A DNA stretch of 64,000 nt from Avoscillospira_A sp052117125 (GTDB taxonomy: Bacteria > Bacillota > Clostridia > Oscillospirales > Oscillospiraceae): positions 62,001-126,000 of the forward strand of contig NZ_JBQKJT010000001.1 in NCBI RefSeq assembly GCF_052117125.1. The letters are read 5' to 3'. A program made the translations under genes and the position numbers. Under the pieces are notes generated by a model that saw nothing but the letters and a program-made list of their open reading frames with translations, had not been told where the DNA came from and searched no databases. This document shows positions 43,120-53,786 of the stretch, one piece after another (within the stretch, counting starts at the first letter, position 1; every line of letters begins with the position of its first letter).

Positions 43120-43752
43120 TCAGATGATATTTGCGAACGGCTTTGCCGTTGACGCCGGGGGTTGGAGCCGTGCGATCTTGTGACGGATGCGCTGTACGGC
43201 GTTGTCCACACTCTTGGTGGATTTATGAAGAAACTGCGCGATCTCGAGATAGGATAATCCTTCCAGGTAAAGCTCCAGCGTCCGCTGCTCCAAAGGAGTC
43301 AGGACGCCGGACAGGCGACGCTGAAATTCTGCGAATTCTTCCCGGCCGATCAACAGTTCCTCGGGGCTTTGCAACGTGGGCGGTGGGTTTCCTTCATCAG
43401 GCGGAGCATCCAAAGAGAAGGTATGCAGCGGCAGCGCGTCGTTCAACGGCAGATGCTTGGCCGAACCCGCCGACCGCACGGCGGAAATGAGCCGGTGCCG
43501 GATACAGGCGGTGGCAAAGGTACGGAACGACGCCTCGCGCTTTGGATCAAAGTGCGTAACCGCATGGAGCAAACCAATCATACCTTCCTGAATCAGGTCG
43601 TCGCCGTCGGCGCCGGCCAGAAAGTAGGACCGGGCACAGCGGCGCACCAGTTTTTCATGGCGGCGCAGCAGCTCTTCCATGGCGCCGTCCCGGTCGGAAC
43701 AGGCGCCGCACAGCTGCTCATCGGACAATGCTGTGATATCGCTTTGCTTCAT
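43120..43752 (-). CDS. sigH: RNA polymerase sigma-H factor
   Basis: 210 residues. Region 2 has RSYFLAGADGDDLIQEGMIGLLHAVTHFDP and FRTFATACIRHRLISAV; region 4 has LTPLEQRTLELYLEGLSYLEIAQFLHKSTKSVDNAVQRIRHKI. This pattern matches sigma-H, which starts sporulation and transition-state transcription with Spo0A. It is not next to rlmB or secE as in many Firmicutes. It is about 80 bases downstream of the zinc-ribbon start, in the same direction, and so may be co-transcribed. Confidence 0.9.
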   Translation of the reverse strand: MKQSDITALSDEQLCGACSDRDGAMEELLRRHEKLVRRCARSYFLAGADGDDLIQEGMIGLLHAVTHFDPKREASFRTFATACIRHRLISAVRSAGSAKHLPLNDALPLHTFSLDAPPDEGNPPPTLQSPEELLIGREEFAEFQRRLSGVLTPLEQRTLELYLEGLSYLEIAQFLHKSTKSVDNAVQRIRHKIARLQPPASTAKPFANII

Positions 43753-43774
43753 GGGTGACTTCCTTTATGGGGTT

Positions 43775-43803
43775 ATTATATGCAGTTGAGCACAATTTGT
43801 CAA
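43775..43803 (-). promoter_or_regulatory. sigH promoter
   Basis: TTGACA (43803-43798) and TATAAT (43780-43775), 17 bp apart on the minus strand, 23 bases before the start. Confidence 0.88.
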
Positions 43804-43826
43804 TAGCAATAAAAATATTTTGCTGT

Positions 43827-45185
43827 TCAATTTGTCTTTTGTGCGTTTTCGACACTGGCAGCCACCAGGGCTACGGCTTTCTCCGCCAGTTCCTGGGTAC
43901 CGGCTTCGGCCATGACGCGGATGAGCGCCTCGGTGCCGGAAGGACGGACCAGAACACGGCCCTCCTCGCCCAGCATGGCCTCGGCCTCCGCGATGGCGGC
44001 TTTCACACCGTCGCTCTCCAGCAGGGCCAGCTTTTCGGCCTTTTCAAAGGGGGCCGTCACATTGACCAGGTGCTGGGGATACTGGGGCACCGTGGCCGCC
44101 AGCTGGCTGACGGTCATGCCGGAAGCGCTGAGGATTTGCAGGAACTGCAAGGCCGCCAGCTGGCCGTCGCCGGTGGTCATATGGTTGAGGAAGATGATAT
44201 GGCCCGACTGCTCGCCGCCGAGAATCAGCCCTTTCTCCCGCATCAGCTCCAGCACATGGCGGTCGCCCACGCCGCTGCACAGCAGGTTCATGTCGTGCGC
44301 CTTGGCGAACTTGTGAAGACCCAGGTTGGACATGATGGTGGCCACAAAGCCGTTGTTTTGCAGCTTGCCCTGCTCCTTCAGCCGGGCGGCGCAGATGGCC
44401 ATGATCTGGTCGCCGTCCACGGTGCGGCCTCTTTCATCCACCACCAGGCAGCGGTCCGCGTCGCCGTCAAAGGCGATGCCCACATCGTAGGCGCCTTCCA
44501 CCACCCGCTTGGCCAAATCCTCCAGATGGGTGGAGCCGCAGTTGGTGTTGATGTTGGTGCCGTTGGGCCGGTCATGAATGTAGGTCACGCTGCAATCAAA
44601 CCGGTTGAAAATCCGCCGGGCCGTCTTGGACGCCGCGCCGTTGGCACAGTCGATGACAATGCGCAGATCGTGGATTTCCTCCGTGACCGTGCGCACCAGA
44701 TGGGCCGTGTACTCCTCCAGCGTGTGGTGGCCGTTGAAAATCTGGCCGATGTCCGCGCCCATGCGCACCGGAATCGGACCCCGGGCCAGAACCATCCGCT
44801 CAATGGCGTCCTCCAGCTCGTCATTGAGCTTGAAGCCCTGACCGGAGAACATCTTGATGCCGTTGTACTCAAAGGGGTTATGGGACGCGGAGATCACCAC
44901 ACCCGTATCGGCATGGTGCTTCACCGTCAGGTAGGCCACCGCCGGCGTGGGTACCACGCCCAGCTGCACCACCGTGGCGCCGCCGGCACACAGGCCCGCA
45001 CTCAGCGCCGCTTCCAGCATATCCGAGGAAATGCGCGTATCTTTACCGATGGCCACCACCGGCTGGCTGCCCTTCTGCTGCCACAGCTGATACGCCGTGG
45101 CCTGACCCACCCGGTAGGCCAGCACGTTGTCCAATGTATCGTTGGCAATGCCGCGAATGCCGTCTGTTCCAAATAAAGTACCCAT
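43827..45185 (-). CDS. glmM: Phosphoglucosamine mutase
   Basis: 452 residues; AGGAGG lies before the ATG. LFGTDGIRGIAN starts the protein; the phosphoserine loop is VISASHNPFEYNGIKMF; the metal loop is AFDGDADRCLVVD; and VRPSGTEALIRVMAE binds the phosphate. It interconverts glucosamine-6- and 1-phosphate for UDP-GlcNAc and peptidoglycan. It ends 75 bases before sigH. Confidence 0.97.
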   Translation of the reverse strand: MGTLFGTDGIRGIANDTLDNVLAYRVGQATAYQLWQQKGSQPVVAIGKDTRISSDMLEAALSAGLCAGGATVVQLGVVPTPAVAYLTVKHHADTGVVISASHNPFEYNGIKMFSGQGFKLNDELEDAIERMVLARGPIPVRMGADIGQIFNGHHTLEEYTAHLVRTVTEEIHDLRIVIDCANGAASKTARRIFNRFDCSVTYIHDRPNGTNINTNCGSTHLEDLAKRVVEGAYDVGIAFDGDADRCLVVDERGRTVDGDQIMAICAARLKEQGKLQNNGFVATIMSNLGLHKFAKAHDMNLLCSGVGDRHVLELMREKGLILGGEQSGHIIFLNHMTTGDGQLAALQFLQILSASGMTVSQLAATVPQYPQHLVNVTAPFEKAEKLALLESDGVKAAIAEAEAMLGEEGRVLVRPSGTEALIRVMAEAGTQELAEKAVALVAASVENAQKTN

Positions 45186-45224
45186 AGTCCTATACCTCCT
45201 GTTTTCGATACTGCGTTATGGGGG

Positions 45225-45525
45225 GTTTCGCCCGTTGCGACGGGCGACCGGGGCTTTGCCCCTGGACCCCACAATTTTTTGAAAAAAATTGAGTAAAACT
45301 TTTAAATGTTGGGATTTTGAGTTTTTTTATAGTGGTCTGGTGCGGTGGTTCTAAATTGGTGCGGTAAGGTTCTCAATCCATGCTTCGCATTGTTGCGGTG
45401 GTGAACAGCAGTCCCCCACATCTACGGCACAAAGCGCGAAAAGTTTTGGTCGAGCTTTTTCAAAAGCTCGCGGTTTCCAAAGGCAGCGCCTTTGGTCGCG
45501 CCGCGCACGGCGCGAAATTCCCCTT
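45225..45525. repeat. Two facing structured repeats between ruvB and glmM, one with rewritten stems
   Basis: A plus-oriented copy (45227-45305) has unit CGCCCGTTGCGACGGGCG, the GGGGCTTTGCCCC stem and CAATTTTTTGAAAAAAATTG. The tail module with ATGCTTCGCATTG lies at 45378-45400. A minus-oriented copy (45438-45523) follows the ruvB stop. Its stems are different yet still pair: CGAGCTTTT/AAAAGCTCG, CCAAAGGC/GCCTTTGG and CGCGCCG/CGGCGCG. The 358-base gap has no gene. Confidence 0.9.
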
Positions 45526-45543
45526 CCGCATCCGCAAGGGTGC

Positions 45544-46581
<1,038 letters not shown>

Positions 46582-46593
46582 AGGCCCACCTCC

Positions 46594-47205
46594 TTACTGC
46601 CGGACCATGGCCCGGAGACAGGTACGGACGATGTCCTCCACGCTGAGGGCTTCCACGTCCACGCCCCGGAGGGCCAGACCGATTTCCGATTGGCTGTAGC
46701 CCAGAACCGTCAGGGCCGCCGTGGCTTCGGCCAGCTTGCCGCCGCCCCCTGCGGGAAGGACTGCGGCGGCGGGACCGGCAGAGGCGTCAAAATGAGCCTG
46801 CTCCCCGGCGATTTTGTCTTTCAGCTCCAGGATGATGCGCTGGGCCAGCTTTTTGCCCACGCCGGGGGCGGCGGTCAGCGCCTTTTCGTCCCCCGTCACC
46901 ACGGCCAGGGTAAACCGGTCGGGGGTGGTGGTGGACAGAATGGCCAGGGCCGCTTTCGGACCCACGCCGGACACGCCGATGAGCCGTTCAAAGCAGGTCC
47001 GTTCCTCTTTGGTGGCAAAGCCGAAAATGTCCACGGCATCCTCCCGGATGGCACAGTGGGTAAAGAGCTTTTGTTCCTGCCCCACTTTCAGCTGGGACTG
47101 GGTGTAGGAGGTCGTATAACAGGCGTAGCCCACGCCGCCGCAGTCCACAACGGCCAGGCCCGCCTCCAATGCGGTAACCGTACCGCGGAGATAGTAAAAA
47201 AGCAT
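46594..47205 (-). CDS. ruvA: Holliday junction DNA helicase subunit RuvA
   Basis: 203 residues. N-terminal OB fold (MLFYYLRGTVTALE), two HhH motifs (LIGVSGVGPKAALAIL and APGVGKKLAQRIILELKDKI), and a C-terminal RuvB-binding domain after a flexible linker. It starts four bases after ruvC. Confidence 0.97.
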   Translation of the reverse strand: MLFYYLRGTVTALEAGLAVVDCGGVGYACYTTSYTQSQLKVGQEQKLFTHCAIREDAVDIFGFATKEERTCFERLIGVSGVGPKAALAILSTTTPDRFTLAVVTGDEKALTAAPGVGKKLAQRIILELKDKIAGEQAHFDASAGPAAAVLPAGGGGKLAEATAALTVLGYSQSEIGLALRGVDVEALSVEDIVRTCLRAMVRQ

Positions 47206-47209
47206 AGTC

Positions 47210-47719
47210 TCACCTTCCGACGGCTCCCCCGCCGGCGCGGGCCAGCAGCGATGTGGCGCTGCGGCCGTGACAGAGGGCCAACGCCAGGGCGTCGGCGGCG
47301 TCGTCGGGGCGCGGGAGACGTTCCAGTTTCAGCAGGCGGCGGGTCATGTCCATGACCTGCCGTTTTTCGGCCTTGCCGTAGCCCACCACAGCCTGCTTCA
47401 CCTGCATGGGCGTATACTCATAAAGGGGCAGTCCCGCCTGGGCGATGGCCAGCAGAATCACGCCCCGGCCATGGGAGACCCCAATGCCGGTGGTGACGTT
47501 GTGGCCCCAGAACAGCTCTTCCACGGAAACCGCGTCGGGCTGTAAGGTCTGGAGCAGCTCCGTCATGTCGTTGTAGATCATGACGAGACGGGCGGAAAAC
47601 TCCAGCTCCGGCGGCGTGGTGATGGCTCCATAGCGGAGCATACGGGGCACGCCCCGCGTAAATTCCACCAGTCCAAAGCCTATGGTGGCAAAGCCCGGAT
47701 CAATGCCTAAAATTTTCAT
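47210..47719 (-). CDS. ruvC: Crossover junction endodeoxyribonuclease RuvC
   Basis: 169 residues. RNase H-like fold with the catalytic Asp in ILGIDPGFATIGFG, Glu in VSVEELFW, and the Asp pair in PDDAADALALALCH. It resolves Holliday junctions. It overlaps the stop of the upstream small membrane protein gene by ATGA. Confidence 0.97.
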   Translation of the reverse strand: MKILGIDPGFATIGFGLVEFTRGVPRMLRYGAITTPPELEFSARLVMIYNDMTELLQTLQPDAVSVEELFWGHNVTTGIGVSHGRGVILLAIAQAGLPLYEYTPMQVKQAVVGYGKAEKRQVMDMTRRLLKLERLPRPDDAADALALALCHGRSATSLLARAGGGAVGR

Positions 47720-47901
47720 GACAGCGTCATCTGCAAATAGCAGAGATTGATGATACCCAGAATGACAATGGCGATGAGCGCCCAGGCAAAGACGATCTGC
47801 CAGCGGGGTCTGGGGGTGTATTTCTCCGGGTCCTGGAACTGCTTCCGCTCATAGTCGATACGGGCCTGTTCCATGGCCTCGGTGGTGTGGTCGTCGTGCA
47901 T
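47716..47901 (-). CDS. Small single-pass membrane protein
   Basis: 61 residues: a charged start (ARIDYERKQFQDPEKYTPRPRW), then one membrane segment (VFAWALIAIVILGIINLCYL) to the C-terminus. No family recognised. It is translationally coupled with ruvC and so is part of the ruv operon. Confidence 0.72.
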   Translation of the reverse strand: MHDDHTTEAMEQARIDYERKQFQDPEKYTPRPRWQIVFAWALIAIVILGIINLCYLQMTLS

Positions 47902-47999
47902 TTTGGCTCACCTCAACGCCCAGTATACCACATTTTTCAGAAAAAAGCCACAAGAAATTGGGCGATCTGCGTGGGGCATCGGCAATCCACCCAAACCGC

Positions 48000-48042
48000 A
48001 AAAACGGGAGATGTACCAGCCGATTCGATGGTACATCTCCCG
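48000..48042 (-). terminator. Terminator downstream of glnN
   Basis: GGGAGATGTACCA and TGGTACATCTCCC form a 13-bp stem with T-run TTTTTG on the minus strand. It stops transcription from glnN before the ruv operon. Confidence 0.85.
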
Positions 48043-48051
48043 ATGACTTCC

Positions 48052-48236
48052 GCAACAATGCGAAGCATGGATTCAGAGCAATTCCCAACACCCGGCAATG
48101 GATTCCTGCGGAATCCATTGCCAGATAAAAGTTTTACTCGATTTTTTTCAAAAAATCGCAGGGGTCCAGGGGGCAGCGCCCCCGGTCGCGCCTCGCAAGG
48201 CGCGAAACTCCCGCCCGTCGCAACGGGCGAAACGCC
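48052..48236 (-). repeat. Structured repeat 3' of glnN with two hairpin units and palindrome f
   Basis: Minus-oriented. Units CGCCCGTTGCGACGGGCG and CGCGCCTTGCGAGGCGCG in tandem; the GGGGGCGCTGCCCCC stem; CGATTTTTTGAAAAAAATCG; palindrome f GGCAATGGATTCC with its partner (48095-48124); and the tail module CGCAACAATGCGAAGCATGG (48051-48070). Confidence 0.9.
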
Positions 48237-48256
48237 CCTTGCCGCGGTCTCCCCTC

Positions 48257-50359
48257 TTACACCTCGAACATCAGATCGCCGTAGGTGGGCACCGGCCAGA
48301 GGTCCTTGTCCACCAGAAGCTCCAGTTCGTCCACGGGGGCGCGGAGAGCGGCCATGGCGGGCATGACCTGGTCGTGGAAGGCGTTGGCCATTTCCGGGAC
48401 ATTCTCCAGGGCCATGGTTTCCGTCACGACTTTCTCCAGGGCGGCCAGGGCCTCATGGGTCTCGGCCAGCAGGTCGGAGCAGCGGGTCAGCAGGTCCTGC
48501 TGGGTGGTCACATCGGCGGTGGGGCAGGCGGCCTTGACCGCGTTGATGGAATTGGCAAGGCCCGTCACAAACTGAATTACCGTGGGGATGTAGTGCTTAC
48601 CGGCCATGTGGATCATGGTCTGGGCCTCGATATGGACGGTCTTGGCATAGGTCTCGTACATGACCTCCTCGCGGCTCTCCAGCTCGGCTTTCGTGAAGAT
48701 GCCGAACTTCTCAAAGAGGGCCACGGACTTTTCGGTGGTCAGGGCCGGGACGGCGGCCACCATGGATTTGAGGTTGGGCAGGCCGCGGCGGGCCGCTTCG
48801 GCCACCCACTCATCGGAATAGCCGTTGCCGTTGAAAATCACGCCGGAGTGCTCGATCATATAGCGGGCCACCAATGTCTTTGCATCGTGGACAAAGTCAT
48901 GGGCCTTTTCCAGGATGTCGGCGGCCTCGCAGAAAGCCTCGGCCACAATGGTGTTCAGGGTGGTATTGGCATTGGCGATGGAATCGGAGGAACCCACCAT
49001 GCGGAACTCAAACTTGTTGCCGGTGAAGGCAAAGGGCGAGGTACGGTTGCGGTCGGTGGCGTCCTTATTGATCACGGGCAGGGTGGAGACGCCCGTATCC
49101 AGCTTGCCGCTCTGAAGCACACCGGCAGCCACGCCGGAGTGGGTGATCTGCTCCACCAAATCCCCCAGCTGATCGCCCAGGAAGATGGACACGATGGCCG
49201 GAGGGGCCTCCTGCGCGCCCAGACGGTGATCGTTGCCGGGGCAGGCGGCGGCGTTGCGCAGCAGGTCGGCATGGACGTCCACGGCCTTGACGATGCAGGC
49301 CAGAATCAGCTGGAACTGCAAATTCTCATTGGGCTTGGGGCCGGGGTCCAGAAGCCGCAGGCCGTCATCGGTGCTGATGGACCAGTTGTTGTGCTTGCCG
49401 GAGCCGTTGACACCGGCATAGGGCTTCTCATGGAGCAGGCACACCAGATCGTGCTGGGTGGCCACGCGCTTCATGGTCTCCATGGCCAGCTGGTTCTGGT
49501 CCACGGCCACGTTGGCGTCAGAGAAAATGGGAGCCATCTCATGCTGGGCCGGGGCCACCTCATTGTGCTGGGTGGTGGCGGTGATGCCCATTTTCCACAG
49601 TTCCTCGTTGAGGTCCTTCATATACGCGCCGACGCGCTCGCGGATGACGCCGAAGTACTGATCGTCCAGCTCCTGGCCCTTGGGGGCCTTGGCGCCGAAC
49701 AGGGTGCGGCCCGTATAGATCAGGTCCCGGCGCTTGAGGTATTTCTGACGGTCCACCAGAAAATATTCCTGCTCCGCGCCCACAGAGGGGAGGACCTTCT
49801 TGGATGTGGTGTTGCCAAAGAGCCGCAGAAGACGCAGGGTCTGCTCGTTTAGAACCTCCATGGACCGCAGCAGCGGCGTCTTGTTGTCCAACGCCTCGCC
49901 GGTGAAGGAGACGAAGACCGTGGGGATGCACAGCACCGCGCCGCAGGCCTGCTCCTTGATAAAGGCCGGGGAGGTCATGTCCCAGGCCGTGTAGCCTCTG
50001 GCGTAATGGGTGGCGCGCAGGCCGCCGGAGGGGAACGAAGACGCATCGGGCTCGCCCATGATGAGCTGCTTGCCCGTCAGCTTGAGGATGGTCTTACCGG
50101 CCACGGGCGGCGTCAGGAACGAATCGTGCTTCTCGGCGGTAATACCGGTGAGGGGTTGGAACCAGTGGGTATAGTGGGTGGCGCCCTTGCTGACGGCCCA
50201 GTCCTTCATGGCGTTGGCCACGACGTCGGCGGTCTGCATGCTCAACTGGCCGCCGTTTTGCAGCACGTTCATGACCTCGGAAAACTCCTTGGTGGGAAGC
50301 CACTGCTTCATGACGGTTTCGCTGAAGATGTTCTGGCCGAAGATCTCTGCAATGTTCAT
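48257..50359 (-). CDS. glnN: Glutamine synthetase, type III
   Basis: 700 residues from ATG at 50359 (AGAGGTAAGGACACC upstream). The length and blocks (THWFQPLTGITAEKHDSF, ARGYTAWDMTSPAF, EVAPAQHEMAPIFSDANVAVDQNQL and KHNNWSISTDDG) are those of the GSIII family, distinct from GlnA type I. It assimilates ammonia into glutamine as a double-ring dodecamer. It is monocistronic, with its own terminator. Confidence 0.96.
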   Translation of the reverse strand: MNIAEIFGQNIFSETVMKQWLPTKEFSEVMNVLQNGGQLSMQTADVVANAMKDWAVSKGATHYTHWFQPLTGITAEKHDSFLTPPVAGKTILKLTGKQLIMGEPDASSFPSGGLRATHYARGYTAWDMTSPAFIKEQACGAVLCIPTVFVSFTGEALDNKTPLLRSMEVLNEQTLRLLRLFGNTTSKKVLPSVGAEQEYFLVDRQKYLKRRDLIYTGRTLFGAKAPKGQELDDQYFGVIRERVGAYMKDLNEELWKMGITATTQHNEVAPAQHEMAPIFSDANVAVDQNQLAMETMKRVATQHDLVCLLHEKPYAGVNGSGKHNNWSISTDDGLRLLDPGPKPNENLQFQLILACIVKAVDVHADLLRNAAACPGNDHRLGAQEAPPAIVSIFLGDQLGDLVEQITHSGVAAGVLQSGKLDTGVSTLPVINKDATDRNRTSPFAFTGNKFEFRMVGSSDSIANANTTLNTIVAEAFCEAADILEKAHDFVHDAKTLVARYMIEHSGVIFNGNGYSDEWVAEAARRGLPNLKSMVAAVPALTTEKSVALFEKFGIFTKAELESREEVMYETYAKTVHIEAQTMIHMAGKHYIPTVIQFVTGLANSINAVKAACPTADVTTQQDLLTRCSDLLAETHEALAALEKVVTETMALENVPEMANAFHDQVMPAMAALRAPVDELELLVDKDLWPVPTYGDLMFEV

Positions 50360-50515
50360 GGTGTCCTTACCTCTTTCCCGGTCCCGTTCGGACCTGTAGT
50401 TTTTTACAGAATACCGCATTTTTGCAGCAAATGCAAGATTTGCTTTCACGCTTTAGTCCCCTGTGGCACATAATCGGCAAAATCACGCAGATACTGTTTT
50501 TGAGAGGTGGAATCT

Positions 50516-51193
50516 ATGTTTATTTCTTACATTCGTACCATCATTTTATATGTGCTGCTCATTGCCGCCGTCCGTCTCATGGGCAAGCGGCAGCTGGGCG
50601 AACTGGAGCCGACGGAATTCGTGGTGGCCATCCTCATTGCCGATCTGGCCTCGGTACCCATGCAGGACATCGGCATTCCCCTGTTCGCCGGCGTCATCCC
50701 CATTTTAACGGTGCTGTCCATCGAACTGATTTTTTCCGTTTTGTCGATCCGGTTCCGGCCCGTCCGGAAATTCCTTTCCGGCAGCCCCGTGATGCTGATG
50801 GAAAACGGTCAGATTTTGGTGCAGAACCTCATGGAGACGCGGCTCACGGTGGATGAACTGATTCAGCATTTACGGGCCCAGGGCATTCTCGATCTGAGCA
50901 CGGTCCAGTATGCCATCATGGAGGTAGATGGCAAGATCAGCGCCATTTTGGACCCCAAGTATCAGCCCCCCACGGCCCAGGACCTGCAAGTCCATGTGGA
51001 CGCAGCGGAAATGCCCGTGGCCGTCATCAGCGACGGCGTCATTCTCGACGAGCAGCTCAAAGCGTCGGGCCGGAACCAGGCCTGGCTGGACAAGCAGCTG
51101 CGCCACTTCGGCTGTAAGGCCCAGGAGGTCTTCCTGCTGACGGTGACCAAAAGCGGCAAGCTGTACCTGTGCCGTCAGGAGGTGGACGCATGA
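50516..51193 (+). CDS. DUF421 (YetF-like) membrane protein
   Basis: 225 residues; ATG at 50516 follows GAGAGGTGG. Three membrane segments in the first 80 residues (SYIRTIILYVLLIAAVRLMGKRQ, then EFVVAILIADLAS and VIPILTVLSIEL) are followed by a cytoplasmic alpha/beta domain with GSPVMLMENGQIL. In B. subtilis, YetF-family proteins are linked to spore germinant-receptor quality; here that role is only possible. It is coupled to a DUF4363 gene. Confidence 0.9.
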   Translation: MFISYIRTIILYVLLIAAVRLMGKRQLGELEPTEFVVAILIADLASVPMQDIGIPLFAGVIPILTVLSIELIFSVLSIRFRPVRKFLSGSPVMLMENGQILVQNLMETRLTVDELIQHLRAQGILDLSTVQYAIMEVDGKISAILDPKYQPPTAQDLQVHVDAAEMPVAVISDGVILDEQLKASGRNQAWLDKQLRHFGCKAQEVFLLTVTKSGKLYLCRQEVDA

Positions 51194-51570
51194 AGCATCT
51201 GACCATGGGCATCGTGATTTTGCTGCTCTGTCTTGCCACCTGCTGCACCTCCCTTTTGGTGCTGAACCGCTGGACCACCCACGCCACCTCCCGTCTGGAA
51301 CAGGCGTTGGAGATGGCCGACCGGGAATATTTCGACGAGGCCGAAGCGCTGGTGACGGAAACGTGGGAGTTCTGGCGCCGCCGCCGGGGCTTTTTCGGTA
51401 TGGTTCTGCGCCACGCCGAAGCCGATCAGGTCAACTCCACCTTCCGGCAGTTGGTGGAATACGCCCAAAACGGCTGTGCCGAGGAATTTGAACCCACCTG
51501 CGCCGACCTGATCGAACAGATCAACCATCTGTGCGACATGGAAAAGCCCTACTATTATAATGTGCTATAG
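51190..51570 (+). CDS. DUF4363 protein
   Basis: 126 residues with an N-terminal membrane segment (MGIVILLLCLATCCTSLLVL) and a helical extracytoplasmic domain. The ATGA overlap with the DUF421 gene makes a pair known in many spore-forming Firmicutes. Function unknown. It is followed by palindrome g. Confidence 0.85.
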   Translation: MKHLTMGIVILLLCLATCCTSLLVLNRWTTHATSRLEQALEMADREYFDEAEALVTETWEFWRRRRGFFGMVLRHAEADQVNSTFRQLVEYAQNGCAEEFEPTCADLIEQINHLCDMEKPYYYNVL

Positions 51571-51596
51571 CCGCCGCCCGGTTCCCCATACAAGCA

Positions 51597-51630
51597 GCAG
51601 CCCCGGATTCCCAAGGGAATCCGGGGCTGC
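51597..51630. repeat. Palindrome with GGATTCC core (family member g)
   Basis: GCAGCCCCGGATTCCC and GGGAATCCGGGGCTGC, perfect 16-bp arms with an AA loop between convergent genes. Probably a bidirectional terminator as well. Confidence 0.9.
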
Positions 51631-51653
51631 ACAATGTACATATGGTTCTCGAT

Positions 51654-53642
51654 TCAAATCTGGAATTTCCCCACCAGATTTTTCAGCATGGCCGCCTGAC
51701 CGTTCATCTCTTCACTGACGGCGGCGCTCTCCTCGGCGGTGGCAGAGTTGTTGCAGACCACGCCGGAAATCTGCTCCAATCCCTGGCTCACCTGTGCCAG
51801 GGATTCGCCCTGCTCCTTGGCGGCCTGGGCAATCTTCGTCATGGCCGCCACCGTATTGGACGCATATTCTGCCGTCTGGTTGACGACCTCCACCGTATCG
51901 CCCACCAGATCGGTCCCCCGCTCCACCGACTGGATGGAACTGCGGATCAATTCCTGGGTCTTCCGGGACGCCTCCGCCGACTTCCCGGCCAGACTGCGGA
52001 CCTCGTCGGCCACCACGGCAAAGCCCTTGCCCGCCGTACCGGCCCGGGCGGCCTCCACCGCCGCGTTGAGGGCGAGAATATTGGTCTGGAACGCGATGTC
52101 GTCGATGGTCTTGATGATCTCCTGAATGTTGAAGGAACTCTGTTTGATCTCCTCCATGGCCTCCATCAGTTCCTGCATCTTCCGGCGGCTGTCGTCCAGA
52201 TTCTTTTTGGCCTCCTGGGCCTGGGCGTTGGAGCTTTCCACATACACGGCGCTGTCGGCCAGCTGGGTAGAAATCTGGTTGGAGAGATCCTCCACCGTGG
52301 CGGTCAGCTGCGACACGGCGCTGGCCTGCTCCGTGGCGCCCTGGGCCAGGGCCTGGGCGCTGTTGGACACCTGGGTGGCGCCGGCGTCCACCTGATTGGC
52401 CGCTTCGTTGATCTCCCGCAGCGCGTCGCTGACATTCTTCGACATTTTGATGCTGGCATCCAGCAGGGTTCTGTACTCGCCCACATACGCCTCGGGCCGG
52501 CTGGGTCTGGCCGTGAAATCACCGGCTGCAAAGGCGCTGAGCATATCGCTTTGGGCGCGCATGACCTGGCTCAGACTGCGGCTGATATCCCGCATATCCG
52601 AAGCCAGCTGTCCCAATTCGTCCTGGCTCTGATGCTGGACGTTGATCTCCGACAGCCGCCCCTGCTGGATCAGCCGCAGATTGCCGCTGAGCTCCCGGAC
52701 CGGCCGGAGGATGATGGTCTGCATACAGAAGAACAGGGCCAGCACCAGCGCCACCACAGTCACCGCGCCGACGGTGCCGTTGGCAAGGAGCATGCTGCTC
52801 AGACTGGCCGAATACTCCGTCGCGGGCAGATAGGCCACAATGGTCATATCCTCGTACTGGGACGCGGCGGCCAGATACTTCTGCCCGTCCAGACGGACCC
52901 AATCCGCCTGTCCGGCTGCCGCCGTCAGCGCCGCGGCCGCCGTGGCCCCCACCTGGGATGCGTCGCTGTGGGCCACGTACACGCCGTCCTGGACAACGCC
53001 CACGGAACCGGTCTCACCGATTTTCATGGACTGGATGCGGTTTTGCAGAGAGAGGACATTGTCCAGCGTCTCCGTCGTCTGCGCATCAATGCCCACCTGC
53101 ACCAGGCCCTTGCCGCCGTCCAGGGCAACGCCCGTATACTGGACGATCTGGCCGATGGAATTGGCCTGGGGTTCCTGGATGATCTCCAGAGAGGGATCTT
53201 ACAGCAGTTTCAGAAATTCCCGGGCCTGTTCGGTGGAATTGAAGTTAAAGCCGTAAAAATCCTCCACATTGCTCCAATAGAGGATGCCGTTCTGATCGGC
53301 CACATGGATTTCACTGACATCCAACTGGTCGGCCAGCGCCTGAAGCTCCGCCGCGCTGTACTGGGCCGGCGGGGTCATCTGTGCCAGCCGCAGGGAAATC
53401 AGTTGCGCCAGCGCCTTTGTCACCGACAGATTGCGGTTTCTCAAATCGCTGAGCACCACGTTCTGGACCTGTTCAGTGACGTTGATTTCCTCTTCCAGGG
53501 AAACAATGGTACCCTCGATCTGCTCCCGGTAAATGCTGATGACCTCATTTTTGGCGAAAAAATAGGAGATACCGCCGAGTGCCATCACCGCGCAGATGGA
53601 AATGATGGAAAGTGGCAACAAAATTTTGGTGCGTAGTTTCAT
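51654..53642 (-). pseudogene. Methyl-accepting chemotaxis protein gene interrupted by an in-frame TAA
   Basis: The frame runs from ATG at 53642 (GGAAGAGGACC upstream) to 51654 but has one TAA at codon 148 (53201-53199), between FLKLL and DPSLEIIQEP. Without it the product is a normal 661-residue MCP: membrane segment 1 (about 10-30), a periplasmic Cache-type sensor, membrane segment 2, HAMP (LRPVRELSGNLRLI), and a signalling domain with the hairpin tip IDDIAFQTNILALNAAVEAARAG. No restart with a ribosome-binding site follows the stop. Either a recent nonsense mutation or a sequencing error explains it. Confidence 0.88.
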
Positions 53643-53786
53643 GGTCCTCTTCCTTTTCCTCAAGTTCTCTGGTGCGGTTTTGCCGCAGGTACGGCAAACG
53701 CCCGCATCGTGGCTGCCGAGACAGGGGCCGCCTCCTGCTTCCTGCGCCGCAGCGGCCCGGGCGGAGGCCGGTGCCATATTTATTTT

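Noticed and set aside
46594..47355. Plus-strand frame across ruvA and ruvC
   Set aside because: Low-complexity shadow of the well-supported minus-strand ruv genes.
53199..53642. TAA in the MCP as a recoded amino acid or as a boundary of two genes
   Set aside because: TAA is not used for selenocysteine or pyrrolysine, and no start with a ribosome-binding site follows it.
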